The notes below the pieces were generated by a model. The model was not told the DNA's origin, made no database searches, and was given only the letters and a program-made list of their open reading frames with translations. Shown here piece by piece: positions 9,923-17,811 of a DNA stretch of 64,000 bases; within the stretch, counting starts at the first letter, position 1, and every line of letters begins with the position of its first letter. The position numbers were made by a program, and so were the translations under genes. This DNA comes from a bacterium (GTDB lineage: Bacteria; Patescibacteriota; Saccharimonadia; Saccharimonadales; UBA4665): assembly GCA_021848145.1 (NCBI GenBank), contig JAJZMX010000004.1, forward strand, positions 372,001-436,000, written 5' to 3'.

Positions 9923-10400
9923 AGAGTCCTCCTTTCTTTATTTCAAAATGTACATTAGCCGCCGGGTTCTCCAGCAAACCGTAGACTTTGCTTAGTTCCG
10001 CCGTGGTTAATGACAACTTTTTCTTAACAGCCTGTGTAGCCGGTTTCTGCTCTTCAGTTACTTCAACTTCAATCTTGCGGTCATACAGCTCACGGCCGTG
10101 CGGCGAACGTTTGTTAAAGACATAGAACCGCGGCCTGGCGTTATAGCGCAGAATAACAACCAACCAGAGCAGCAGGATTTTACCCTTCACACGTACAGCA
10201 GCCAAGCCACACATCGCTGCCAGCAGTGTAATGATGACTATCTTATAAATCGCCGCATGGAAGTTTGGCGGCAAGATAACATATAGCAGACTGCCACCGA
10301 ATATTGGGATACAAAGCAGTAACAGCTGACTTAAGCCTAAACTGCCAACGATCCGATCCTCTACAGTAGTTATCTGAGCTGGAACAACGGTTACTTTCAT
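9888..10400 (-). CDS. PrgI family membrane protein
   Basis: 170 aa with two adjacent transmembrane helices near residues 24-70 (LGLSQLLLLCIPIFGGSLLY and a second), then a cytoplasmic tail beginning with the ARPRFYVF segment. This is the PrgI layout: a small protein lying directly before VirB4 in Gram-positive and CPR type IV systems, equivalent in position to VirB3. It overlaps VirB6-like by ATGA and has an AGGAGA Shine-Dalgarno site. Role inferred: inner-membrane partner of VirB4. Confidence 0.85.
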   Translation of the reverse strand: MKVTVVPAQITTVEDRIVGSLGLSQLLLLCIPIFGGSLLYVILPPNFHAAIYKIVIITLLAAMCGLAAVRVKGKILLLWLVVILRYNARPRFYVFNKRSPHGRELYDRKIEVEVTEEQKPATQAVKKKLSLTTAELSKVYGLLENPAANVHFEIKKGGLYVHATEVKPES

Positions 10401-11896
10401 GCTGTCTCCTTTAAAGGTTGCTTGGGCACTTTAATGTCTGCCGCTTTTTTGGCGGCTTTCTTACGTGGTTTAGCTACTAATGGTTCGAGCTCGAGTTCTT
10501 TAGCGGTAAAAGACACATTGCTAGAATCACGCCGTTTCGACTGGCTAGTTGCGGCACTGTTGCTTACCGGTGCGACATAAGTTGCACCTGTCGGCGCTGG
10601 GCGTCTGCTTCTGCCGCCGGAACCTTGTGTTTCACCGCCATCATCGCCGCCGGTATCATCACCGCCCGATCCCATAACCCGCCGGCCAACGGTACTGACA
10701 TAAGCAACTCCGTTCATAAACTGACCGCCCATTTTGCGCATACTGCGCGGCCCGATACTGGCGTAACTGAATTGCATCATGACGCCTTGGGTTTTAAGCA
10801 GCGCAATGACAGTGGCTAAACCGACAATAAGAGACATAAGATCGCCGGTGCTCGGTATGTATGCCCCGCCTGAGTTAATGCCAGAAAATAGCGAGGCCGC
10901 CAATTCCAAAATGACAACGTTCACAAACAGCACGAAGATGGTAACGAGGTAAGTTTTTAGAGCCGTTTCGGCAAAGTCTTTGAAGCCGGGCAGCAACCAG
11001 AGTAAAAAGACAATCGGAGACAGTGCCGCACCTAAATACAATGTCACGAGCCTGCCGACATAGTAGACTAGCAAAATAACCGAAAAGATTAAGAAAGCTA
11101 TCATGATGAGCAGACTGCCAACACCTAAACTGCCAGACTGCTTAACGATATTAGTCAGCGTATTCCAAACCGACTGAGCACCGGTATCGTTTATGGCCCT
11201 AATCATGACATTACTTAGCTCAATAACGCCGTCAATGGCAAAGATGGAAGTATTAATGAGCAAGAATATTAGAGCCAGACGTGGCAATAGGTGCTTAATC
11301 TCGATTTCATCAAAGCCGAAAGTGCTGGCGCTCATAATATGGAAACCAAGCAGTGCGACAACCAACACGAACAGCACATCGCACATGCCAGCAATCGCCA
11401 GCCATAAATTAAAAACACTGGAATTGTCAGCCATCAGTGGCGTATGGCTGGTAAAGAATTTCAAGGCAGCCAAGAACGGCGCGGCTATCGACTGGATAAT
11501 ATTATTAAGCAGTCCAGTTATAGCCTTGATGAGAATATCTATGAGACCGTTGGATACATGCGCCGGTTTAACTTGCGTCAGATTCGGCAGCTTTTGATTC
11601 AGTGCCTGGCTGGATCCAGCGTAGGCATGAGTCAGAACGGCTGTCAGCACACCGGCCGCCAGCACGATAAGCAGTCCGATCAGCGCTGTCTTTAGGGTAT
11701 GCTTGGCCTGCTCCAATTTTTCCGGATTACCGCTACTCGTCATGTAGTGGTAGCCGGCATTAATCAGGAAGAAGACACAGACTAGTGAAGCAATGACGCA
11801 CAGGGTCTGAATAACCGGTGCGACAAAACCTCTCATTACTCCGGCCGCTGAAGTCGCGTCGGCCAGGGTGTGAATCATGGACGGCGCGTATTCCAC
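10397..11896 (-). CDS. VirB6/TrbL-like channel protein with a VirB2-like N-terminal module
   Basis: 499 aa polytopic membrane protein. Residues about 20-95 repeat the design of the pilin gene just upstream: two helices around a loop reading YHYMTSSGNPEKLEQAK (pilin: FHYIISSGNPERMDRAK). After a soluble stretch come five or more helices (residues about 155-380) typical of VirB6/TrbL, then a Gly/Ser-rich, Lys-rich cytoplasmic tail. It starts with GTG three bases after the pilin stop. Function inferred: transmembrane channel core of the secretion system, carrying a fused pilin-like module. Confidence 0.83.
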   Translation of the reverse strand: MEYAPSMIHTLADATSAAGVMRGFVAPVIQTLCVIASLVCVFFLINAGYHYMTSSGNPEKLEQAKHTLKTALIGLLIVLAAGVLTAVLTHAYAGSSQALNQKLPNLTQVKPAHVSNGLIDILIKAITGLLNNIIQSIAAPFLAALKFFTSHTPLMADNSSVFNLWLAIAGMCDVLFVLVVALLGFHIMSASTFGFDEIEIKHLLPRLALIFLLINTSIFAIDGVIELSNVMIRAINDTGAQSVWNTLTNIVKQSGSLGVGSLLIMIAFLIFSVILLVYYVGRLVTLYLGAALSPIVFLLWLLPGFKDFAETALKTYLVTIFVLFVNVVILELAASLFSGINSGGAYIPSTGDLMSLIVGLATVIALLKTQGVMMQFSYASIGPRSMRKMGGQFMNGVAYVSTVGRRVMGSGGDDTGGDDGGETQGSGGRSRRPAPTGATYVAPVSNSAATSQSKRRDSSNVSFTAKELELEPLVAKPRKKAAKKAADIKVPKQPLKETA

Positions 11897-11899
11897 GCT

Positions 11900-12247
11900 C
11901 TAGCCTCCGAAAGCCCCGTTGGCGAGATTAGTGACTATATTGCTGATAACAAAAGCGGCAATACTGATGGCCAGCCCTAAGGCTGAAAATGTAATAGTAC
12001 GTTTAGCCCGGTCCATTCGCTCAGGGTTGCCGGAACTAATAATGTAATGAAAACCACCTACAACAATAAAGCCGGTCGCTACGAGACCGGCTAAACCTGT
12101 GATAACTGTGATGACTGATTTTATAAACGTTTCGACACTGCTGACACCACTCCCCCCTGCTGTAGCTGCCAGTGCGGTGTTCGTGAGAATCACTGGCATA
12201 CCAATTGCCACATAGAGTGACATGAGTTTAAGTTTTAGTTTGCGCAT
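11900..12247 (-). CDS. TrbC/VirB2-like pilin subunit
   Basis: 115 aa. N-terminal signal-like helix (residues 8-28), a short Gly/Ser spacer, then two hydrophobic helices separated by the charged loop SSGNPERMDRAKRT. This is the size and layout of VirB2/TrbC pilins. First gene of the secretion operon, with a strong AGGAGGGAG Shine-Dalgarno site directly before ATG and a good promoter further upstream. Likely the pilus or conduit subunit. Confidence 0.85.
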   Translation of the reverse strand: MRKLKLKLMSLYVAIGMPVILTNTALAATAGGSGVSSVETFIKSVITVITGLAGLVATGFIVVGGFHYIISSGNPERMDRAKRTITFSALGLAISIAAFVISNIVTNLANGAFGG

Positions 12248-12267
12248 GCTCCCTCCTTATGTCGTAA

Positions 12268-12297
12268 TTAATGCCATAAGGGCTTGTTTTATGTCAA
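12268..12297 (-). promoter_or_regulatory. promoter of the secretion operon
   Basis: On the minus strand a perfect -35 TTGACA (12292-12297) is followed after 18 bases by CATTAA (12268-12273), about 20 bases before the pilin start. The AGGAGGGAG ribosome site lies at 12249-12257. It would drive the whole seven-gene operon. Confidence 0.55.
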
Positions 12298-12432
12298 GTA
12301 TGTTTCATAGCATAAGTATTATCAGGGGTGAGGCAGCATAAAAACTTTGACCAATGTTATAAAAACATTAGCGCATGAAAGATTACGTGAGCAATATCAC
12401 AAACTAAAAAGTGCTCGAAACACCTAAAGCTG

Positions 12433-13689
12433 TTAGTTTTCAGTACTTTTTAGTTCGGAAAATTTAGCGGCCATGGTTGGATTATTCTTTGTAAGTCGCT
12501 TAACCGATACGTTCTCTACTTTATTGCCCGCTGTGAGCAAATGTTTATTAGATAGGCGGAGTGCCTCCTTGATGCTTTCCAGTTTTTTAATGGTCACGTC
12601 AATCCCATCCATAGCATCTTGGAATTTGTTACTAGAATCTTTCACATTCTTAATGAAGCCATCTTGGAATTGTTGCAAATCACTCTCAAAATTAGTGATA
12701 TCAATATTTTGATCACGTACCAGTGCTAGTTCAGCTTTAAATTTTAAAGAATCCTGCGCACCATTACGGAGCAGTGTGATTATCGGTATGAAAAATTGCG
12801 GACGAACAACGTACATTCTGTCATAAGCGTATGCCACGTCGGTAATACCAGAGTATAGTTCACTGTCTGCTTCCAGCATACTCACCAGCACCGCGTACTG
12901 ACACTTCTTCTCGGTCCGGTCTTTATCAAGCTTCTTGAGATAATCTTCATTTTTCTTCTTAGCCGTAGTCTCGTCCGCTTCGTTTTTCATATCAAACATG
13001 ATTGACAGTATTTCGTTACCGGCTTCATCGGTCTCACGATATATATAGTCGCCCTTGCCGCCAGAACTCGCATCGTTATCTTTTTTAAAGTATACGTTCC
13101 TGAAGGCGCCCGCTGATTGCCACTGCCTAAATACGATCTCGCAGTGCTGTTCAAGGCTTTCACCCAATAATTTCACTGATTGCTTTGCCTTGAAATCTCT
13201 ATATTGTGCAATCTGTTCATCCTTAAGCTTTAGCTCGGCCTCGTGCTTCTCTTTGAGTGATGTTTCTAGTAGCTTCTGCTCATGGTCTTTCACTCCTAAC
13301 TTGCTGGCTATCTCGTCACGTTCCTTTTCGACTTTATTTACCGCTTCAGTAACTGCCAGCTTCTTTTCTATTTCGGCAGACTCAACCCTAGCTTGTAACC
13401 GGGCAATCTCAGCATCTTTCTCGGCCTTTAGTTCATTAACTGCAGCATCACGTTGAGCCTTTACCTCCGCCAGCTCAGAATCCTTTTTGGCAACCTCTGA
13501 CTGAAGCTCGTTTTTTGTGTTGGCTTCAGCAAGTTTGACAGCACTTTGTTTATCTTTCTCTGCTGCCGCAAGTCGTTCGTGCAGTTCTTTATCGAACTCT
13601 TTATTACGTACTTGCTTAAGGATATCCGCAAAGCCGGCTTCATCAATCTTAAAGGCTTGATTGCAATGCGGGCAAATAATCTCGTTCAT
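12433..13689 (-). CDS. DUF2130 protein, coiled coil plus nuclease-like domain
   Basis: 418 aa. The N-terminus has a Cys-x2-Cys pair and His (ICPHCNQAF, a half zinc ribbon), then a long Lys/Glu/Ala coiled coil to about residue 165, then a globular domain with HCEIVF, GDYIYRE and IMFDMKNE. This is the DUF2130 family. The G-D-Y and D-x-K arrangement resembles the PD-(D/E)xK nuclease core, so a DNA-cutting role is possible, which is inference. Its start overlaps the stop of the HTH-Panacea gene by four bases, so the pair is co-translated. Partner role: candidate effector of a Panacea-controlled module. Confidence 0.8.
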   Translation of the reverse strand: MNEIICPHCNQAFKIDEAGFADILKQVRNKEFDKELHERLAAAEKDKQSAVKLAEANTKNELQSEVAKKDSELAEVKAQRDAAVNELKAEKDAEIARLQARVESAEIEKKLAVTEAVNKVEKERDEIASKLGVKDHEQKLLETSLKEKHEAELKLKDEQIAQYRDFKAKQSVKLLGESLEQHCEIVFRQWQSAGAFRNVYFKKDNDASSGGKGDYIYRETDEAGNEILSIMFDMKNEADETTAKKKNEDYLKKLDKDRTEKKCQYAVLVSMLEADSELYSGITDVAYAYDRMYVVRPQFFIPIITLLRNGAQDSLKFKAELALVRDQNIDITNFESDLQQFQDGFIKNVKDSSNKFQDAMDGIDVTIKKLESIKEALRLSNKHLLTAGNKVENVSVKRLTKNNPTMAAKFSELKSTEN

Positions 13690-14414
13690 GCAATAACTCT
13701 ACTCTTTGTGCTATCTAACGCAAGAAACGGATTAGTCTGTTCATCAAGTATGTCGTCGTACGCAATAATTTCTCCAAGAGTACGCTTTTTCCACGGAGTA
13801 TTTCCTTTTACGAAGTCTACTATAGCTTGCGTAGGTTGGTCATGCCATGGTTCACAAACTTTTTTAATGAGCTCTAATTCTTCGAGTGTTAGTAATGAGT
13901 GAGGTGCGGCTGGTTCATTTGCATAAAGTAGTATGGCGCGACCACGCAATTCGATAGTAATTGCACCTTCATCATAAAGTTCATCAATCATACGATAATA
14001 TGCATCTGCAATCGGCCCGTAAGCCGTATGCCTGTAGGATAGCATTGAAAGAGAGATCTTGTTCTCATAGTAAGATGCGAAGTCACACATATATACCATC
14101 AGCGCAAGTTTAGTTTTCCCAACGCCTGGATCGTTCATAGTTGCACCACACTGTAGGCAATTAAGAATCAACTCTTTGTATTTTGCCATACGGCTCTCAT
14201 ATGACTCTGATTGAGATGAACTAAATAAAAACTGTTCAACTGTAATCCCAAGCAGTACACACAATTTGTGTAGTTCTTCTACAGTTAAATCTCGTTTACC
14301 TGTTTCGATGGCGTTATATGTGGGTCTAGTGACTCCTAATGCAGATGCCGCTTCTTCTTGTGTAACATTTTTTCCTTCGCGAAGGCTCCGTATTTTTTTA
14401 GCATAAGAATCCAT
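13686..14414 (-). CDS. XRE helix-turn-helix plus Panacea (DUF4065) protein
   Basis: 242 aa. Residues 1-65 are a textbook XRE HTH (KNVTQEEAASALGVTRPTYNAIE). Residues about 80-225 match the Panacea/DUF4065 (GepA/SocA) domain: LALMVYMCDFASYYE, YRHTAYGPIADAYYRM, ELIKKVCEPW, TPWKKRTLGEIIAYDDI. Panacea domains are known antitoxins that neutralise many unrelated toxins, and HTH fusions autoregulate their operons. GAGG precedes the ATG. The co-translated downstream partner is DUF2130, not a standard toxin. Confidence 0.85.
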   Translation of the reverse strand: MDSYAKKIRSLREGKNVTQEEAASALGVTRPTYNAIETGKRDLTVEELHKLCVLLGITVEQFLFSSSQSESYESRMAKYKELILNCLQCGATMNDPGVGKTKLALMVYMCDFASYYENKISLSMLSYRHTAYGPIADAYYRMIDELYDEGAITIELRGRAILLYANEPAAPHSLLTLEELELIKKVCEPWHDQPTQAIVDFVKGNTPWKKRTLGEIIAYDDILDEQTNPFLALDSTKSRVIA

Positions 14415-14436
14415 AGTTTTGCCTCGTGTATAGTTT

Positions 14437-14449
14437 ATTGTATAACAAT
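14437..14449. promoter_or_regulatory. inverted repeat, candidate XRE operator
   Basis: ATTGT, 3-base spacer ATA, ACAAT. It lies just downstream of the -10 of the HTH-Panacea promoter, a normal place for an autorepressor site. Confidence 0.4.
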
Positions 14450-14450
14450 A

Positions 14451-14478
14451 TTATTACAAAATTAGTATATCTTGTCAA
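14451..14478 (-). promoter_or_regulatory. promoter of the HTH-Panacea/DUF2130 pair
   Basis: Minus-strand -35 TTGACA (14473-14478), 16-base spacer, -10 TAATAA (14451-14456). It is flanked downstream by the inverted repeat ATTGT-ATA-ACAAT (14437-14449) and upstream by a perfect 20-base palindrome, both reasonable operator sites for the HTH domain of the first gene. Confidence 0.5.
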
Positions 14479-14484
14479 GCTAAA

Positions 14485-14504
14485 AAGTAAAATATATTTT
14501 ACTT
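14485..14504. promoter_or_regulatory. perfect 20-base palindrome, candidate operator
   Basis: AAGTAAAATATATTTTACTT reads identically on both strands. It sits six bases upstream of the -35 of the HTH-Panacea promoter and is not inside any gene. AT-rich, so some chance component, but a 20-base perfect palindrome is strong. Probably a regulator-binding site. Confidence 0.5.
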
Positions 14505-14608
14505 AAAAGGCACACGATATAAAGATATTCAAACACATGAAGAATAGAAACTGTGGTTATAGTTAAATATCAGGTAAAAAATAGTGGAAATGTTGTGTAG
14601 AAGTATTG

Positions 14609-14614
14609 TATAAT
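14609..14614 (+). promoter_or_regulatory. -10 element of the small-protein/KTSC cassette
   Basis: Consensus TATAAT on the plus strand, 30 bases before the first short ORF of the cassette. No good -35 is seen at 16-18 bases, so the call rests on the -10 and its position. Confidence 0.35.
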
Positions 14615-14643
14615 AAGCGCGGCGAGAATATCCACTGAGGTGG

Positions 14644-14694
14644 ATGATCAAAACCAAAACCCAAGCGGTTAACTTTGCACCGATTGGAGGGTAA
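14644..14694 (+). CDS. possible 16-residue leader peptide
   Basis: MIKTKTQAVNFAPIGG, preceded by GAGGTGG immediately before ATG. It lies between the cassette -10 and the small basic protein gene. Too short to judge by composition. It could be a leader peptide or chance. Confidence 0.3.
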   Translation: MIKTKTQAVNFAPIGG

Positions 14695-14721
14695 AAAAGC
14701 AAAGAAACATGGAGAAAGACA

Positions 14722-14868
14722 ATGGCCCAGCAGCGAAAAACGAGCAAGCCAGTTGGGAAAATAGCTTCCAAGATACTCCGCAACCCGAGCTCATCGAAGC
14801 CGGTAAAGCGAGTAGCTGGCAGTGACTTGTCCCAACGCGCACCGCAGTCAAAACGCGGAAAAAAGTAA
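14722..14868 (+). CDS. small basic Ser/Lys/Arg-rich protein (48 aa)
   Basis: 48-residue ORF, too short for usual gene finders. It opens MAQQRKTSKPVGKIASKIL and ends in a basic SKRGKK tail, with a VAGSDLSQR segment in the middle. GGAGAAAG lies just upstream of ATG. The layout resembles the very short basic SK-L-SQR proteins found on plasmids, phages and islands, usually unnamed; I know of no established function. The high charge suggests nucleic-acid binding. The KTSC-like gene follows on the same strand. Confidence 0.6.
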   Translation: MAQQRKTSKPVGKIASKILRNPSSSKPVKRVAGSDLSQRAPQSKRGKK

Positions 14869-14920
14869 AATCGCCAGGTCTGCATTCTTTTAAGCGGAAG
14901 CATTCCCAGCGATTCTGATT

Positions 14921-14944
14921 GGGTGGCGCTAAAAAGCGTCACCC
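14921..14944 (+). other. 10-base-pair hairpin between small protein and KTSC gene
   Basis: GGGTGGCGCT, loop AAAA, AGCGTCACCC: ten pairs including one G-T. No U-run follows, so it is not a classical terminator. It ends 38 bases before the KTSC start and could stabilise or attenuate the transcript. Confidence 0.5.
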
Positions 14945-14982
14945 TCCGAGTATAGCAAATAACTATCCTATAGGAGGATTAC

Positions 14983-15228
14983 ATGGAAACTTATCTGAAT
15001 TTAAGCGGCACTTCTGGAGTACTGGCCTACCAAATTGGCGCTGATTACATAGTCGTTCAATTTAAAGAAGGTCAATACGCGTTCTACAAGTATACGTATT
15101 CAAGTGCAAGCAGTGGGGTAGTGGAAAACCTAAAAAGTCTTGCGAAACAAGGTCGCGGGCTTAATTCGTATATATCAACGAATAAACCGGGGTACAGTTC
15201 AAAAGCATCGTCATTAGCTGGTCTCTAA
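14983..15228 (+). CDS. KTSC-like domain protein
   Basis: 81 aa. The pattern GVLAYQIGADYIVVQFKEG, an aromatic YAFYKYTY strand, then a helix and LNSYISTNKPG resembles the KTSC domain (usual form S-x-G-Y, L-x-V-x-F-x2-G, Y-x-Y, then F-N-x2-I). KTSC proteins are small, common on mobile islands, sometimes fused to nucleases or lysyl-tRNA synthetase, and of unsettled function. A strong AGGAGG site precedes ATG. It converges on the DUF262-HNH gene 30 bases away. Confidence 0.6.
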   Translation: METYLNLSGTSGVLAYQIGADYIVVQFKEGQYAFYKYTYSSASSGVVENLKSLAKQGRGLNSYISTNKPGYSSKASSLAGL

Positions 15229-15257
15229 CCAACTTGTTGAACCGCTGTCTTAGTTAT

Positions 15258-16421
15258 CTACCGGTTACCCTTGGCTCTATTGTGCGGCTTGCATAGCATT
15301 TCGCAGTTTTCTGCAATGGTTTCACCGCCCTTGCTCCATGCCGAAACATGGTCAGCATCCATTTCATTAAGTTGCCATATTTTCGTTTTGTTGGCCTCAT
15401 GACCCATAGCACAGTACGAACAATTCGACACACCTTTTTCTTTTGCAACAGCAGTTTGCCGATCATATGCCACGCGTTTTACAGAATCTTCAAAAAAACG
15501 TATGTCGAGTAGGTTTTTCTTTTCGCACCCGCCAAGAATATATTCAAAAATTCCGCGACGGTTTTTAACATGTTCGTCGCCGTATAATTTTTTAACCAAT
15601 TCGCTTACTTCAACAGGGTTGTACGAACGCTCGTGGTATTCATTGTAAAATTTGCCCCAGTCTAGTCCCTGCATTTCCCGCTCGACCATAGTAAACGTAT
15701 TAGAGGCCCAATCGATCACTTTATTGAAGTGCTCCTTAAGTTCATCAATGTCGTCTTTAAATCGGTGCTGGCTCATGTAGTCATCTATTTGGTCATGACT
15801 AACCCATTCTAGGGCAGTTTCTAAGTAGTCTTGTCGTTTTACATTGCCAGATATGTAGGCGGCCCACTTGTTAATATTGCTATTTTGACTGTTACTAAAC
15901 TCAGCTTTGGCTAGTGTAACGAACGGTCCTGAGTAGACTGCGTTTAGGATTTCCTGTGGTTTCAACTGTACACCTGCAATATTAATAGTGCGGAACCAGT
16001 CTTTTATTTCCGGCTCCTCACCTTCGCAAATGTATATAAGCATAGGTGCTTTGAGGATACGTTCCTGCAAGGTTTGTGCCATGCCGCTGAAATATTGCTG
16101 CATGCCATTAGCATCAGTAATGGCAAACTTACCAGCCACAAAACGCCCGATACTAGTAATGCGCTGCTGCCCATCCAAGACTTCATATGTATCATCACCA
16201 GACTTGTTAAAGTACAGTAGGCCGAGAGGATACTCCCGCAATAAACTATCTATAACAGCTGCTTCCTTGCCTTCTTCGGCATAGATATAGTTGCGTTGAT
16301 ATTCCGGCTGAATAGTGAGCTTTCCACCTAACCCAAATAAACCCTTACCTTCTAGCTCGTTGTATACAAAACCGTCAATAACATCGCGTACGGTTTTATC
16401 TGTCCAAAGAGTAGTTATCAT
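15258..16421 (-). CDS. DUF262 plus HNH nuclease (restriction-like)
   Basis: 387 aa. Residues 1-170 are DUF262, a ParB/GmrS-like domain, with [18 protein letters not shown] and the signature [11 protein letters not shown]. The C-terminus is an HNH endonuclease: [30 protein letters not shown], i.e. the two Cys pairs, the central D-H and the final H-N. In GmrSD/BrxU-type enzymes this combination cuts modified DNA. Here it is translationally coupled (ATGA) to an EcoRI-family adenine methylase, which argues for a restriction-modification pair or a defence module that senses modification. Confidence 0.88.
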   Translation of the reverse strand: MITTLWTDKTVRDVIDGFVYNELEGKGLFGLGGKLTIQPEYQRNYIYAEEGKEAAVIDSLLREYPLGLLYFNKSGDDTYEVLDGQQRITSIGRFVAGKFAITDANGMQQYFSGMAQTLQERILKAPMLIYICEGEEPEIKDWFRTINIAGVQLKPQEILNAVYSGPFVTLAKAEFSNSQNSNINKWAAYISGNVKRQDYLETALEWVSHDQIDDYMSQHRFKDDIDELKEHFNKVIDWASNTFTMVEREMQGLDWGKFYNEYHERSYNPVEVSELVKKLYGDEHVKNRRGIFEYILGGCEKKNLLDIRFFEDSVKRVAYDRQTAVAKEKGVSNCSYCAMGHEANKTKIWQLNEMDADHVSAWSKGGETIAENCEMLCKPHNRAKGNR

Positions 16422-17518
16422 GCCGCTGGCTTTCTGTGCCTAATAAAAAGCCTCTTAAATGTCTCTTTCCCGTTCAAGTATGATCCTTTGCCGTAAACCC
16501 TATCTGGATCTTGATCAATACCTCGGTTTGACCCTAAAATTTGAAATTGTTCAGGGTTATATCTATCCAAAAAACTAACCGGCACACCCATTACTCCGTC
16601 GTAATCGCTGGGTATAGCGTCTGTAAAAGGCACTTCAATAGCATCGTAATTATCATAGCGCTCATAGGCAGTTTTTCCTGCCATTTTCTTATTGAACTTC
16701 AAGTTGTCTGCGATGGTCATGAGGCTCAATGGCTGATGACGACGGCCGTGGTCCAGATTAGTGAACCAACAGCAATTGCGGAACTTCACTAATCCTGTCT
16801 TCTCATCGTAAACTCCACCCGCAAATTCGCGGACATTTGGTGTTGAGAAGTACGCATTACCAGCTTGAAAACCGTTACCGAGCCACATTTTGTCCGCTTT
16901 AATCAATGGAAATATTTCTTTATATACTATTGCGTGCAGATTCCCGATTATTACAAACTTTTTGTTGTATTCAACCAACTGAGCAACATATGTACGGAAT
17001 AGGCTAAACGGCGGGTTAGTGACTACGATGTCTGATTGTTTTAGCAGTGCCTCGCATTCTGGACTACGGAAGTCACCATCCCCCTCGAGTGGCGACCACT
17101 CATTGTTTCTATTGGCTTTCAGTTGCTCAGCAATATCGCGTAGGTCAAAAGCACCGTCACCGTCCATGTCATGAACTTCGTTAATAATGAGTTTATTTGC
17201 GGTAATCTTTGTTCGGCCCTTAGCTGACTTTATTGTCTTATCATCTCCGAACAGCCCAAGTTGAGTATTAGCAATAGGTGATGGTTTATAGCTGGTAGTG
17301 ATGAGCCGCTTCAGACCAAGTCGATTAAAATTCAGTGCAAAATAACGAAAGAAGTTACTTTCGAATGGGTCATCACAGTTTGAATAGACCACTTTGCCAC
17401 GAAAAACATCTGGATCAAATTCTAGGTACGCCTCTATTTCCTTTTGTATATCGCTAAATTGCGTATAAAATTCATCGTTTTTAACCTTTTTAGCATTAGA
17501 GAGGTTAGTGTTAGCCAT
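16418..17518 (-). CDS. adenine-specific DNA methyltransferase, EcoRI family
   Basis: 366 aa. It opens with a [15 protein letters not shown] segment and has [18 protein letters not shown], the catalytic N6-adenine motif NPPF in [13 protein letters not shown] (about residue 168), [12 protein letters not shown] and a C-terminal [14 protein letters not shown]. These are hallmarks of the EcoRI methylase family (PF13651). It methylates adenine in a specific site, which I cannot predict. Upstream gene of a two-gene operon with the DUF262-HNH nuclease, divergent from a small XRE regulator. Confidence 0.92.
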   Translation of the reverse strand: MANTNLSNAKKVKNDEFYTQFSDIQKEIEAYLEFDPDVFRGKVVYSNCDDPFESNFFRYFALNFNRLGLKRLITTSYKPSPIANTQLGLFGDDKTIKSAKGRTKITANKLIINEVHDMDGDGAFDLRDIAEQLKANRNNEWSPLEGDGDFRSPECEALLKQSDIVVTNPPFSLFRTYVAQLVEYNKKFVIIGNLHAIVYKEIFPLIKADKMWLGNGFQAGNAYFSTPNVREFAGGVYDEKTGLVKFRNCCWFTNLDHGRRHQPLSLMTIADNLKFNKKMAGKTAYERYDNYDAIEVPFTDAIPSDYDGVMGVPVSFLDRYNPEQFQILGSNRGIDQDPDRVYGKGSYLNGKETFKRLFIRHRKPAA

Positions 17519-17554
17519 AATTTGACTTTACTGTAACATTTTTAACCCTGTTTT

Positions 17555-17584
17555 TAAACTATTAACACTGATGCTAAACTATTA
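17555..17584. promoter_or_regulatory. direct repeats upstream of the restriction-modification genes
   Basis: TAAACTATTA occurs at 17555-17564 and again at 17575-17584, exactly 20 bases apart (about two helical turns), in the gap between the methylase and the divergent XRE gene. CACT...AGTG flanks the second copy. Placement and phasing fit tandem binding of the XRE (C-protein-like) regulator. Confidence 0.55.
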
Positions 17585-17607
17585 GTGCAACTATCCGAGT
17601 AAAGATA

Positions 17608-17811
17608 ATGAATCCTAGAAAAACAACCGGTCAAATATTTAAAGAAGCCCGGCAAAATAAAGGCCTGACTCAAGTTGAGCTTGCCAAAAAATCCGGGGTC
17701 CACTCAAACACAATCGCTAAAATTGAGCGCGATGAACAGGACCCATCTTTTGCCACGATAAAAAAGCTTGCCAAAATCCTCGACGTTGATATCTCCAACC
17801 TGCCAGCTTAG
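17608..17811 (+). CDS. XRE-family regulator, controller-protein-like
   Basis: 67 aa, one complete XRE HTH (KGLTQVELAKKSGVHSNTIAKIE) and little else. This size and divergent position next to a methylase match the controller (C) proteins that time expression of restriction-modification systems. The tandem repeats in the intergenic gap are its likely operators. Its stop overlaps the end of the convergent PLD gene by 4 bases. Confidence 0.8.
   Translation: MNPRKTTGQIFKEARQNKGLTQVELAKKSGVHSNTIAKIERDEQDPSFATIKKLAKILDVDISNLPA

Noticed and set aside
12353-12369. AATGTT...AACATT hairpin upstream of the secretion operon as terminator
   Set aside because: Six weak A/T-rich pairs and no proper U-run; not distinguishable from chance.
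14529-14942. Minus-strand ORF of 137 codons over the small-protein cassette
   Set aside because: Composition is poor, no ribosome site, and it is antisense to a better plus-strand 48-aa gene with GGAGAAAG and to the KTSC leader.
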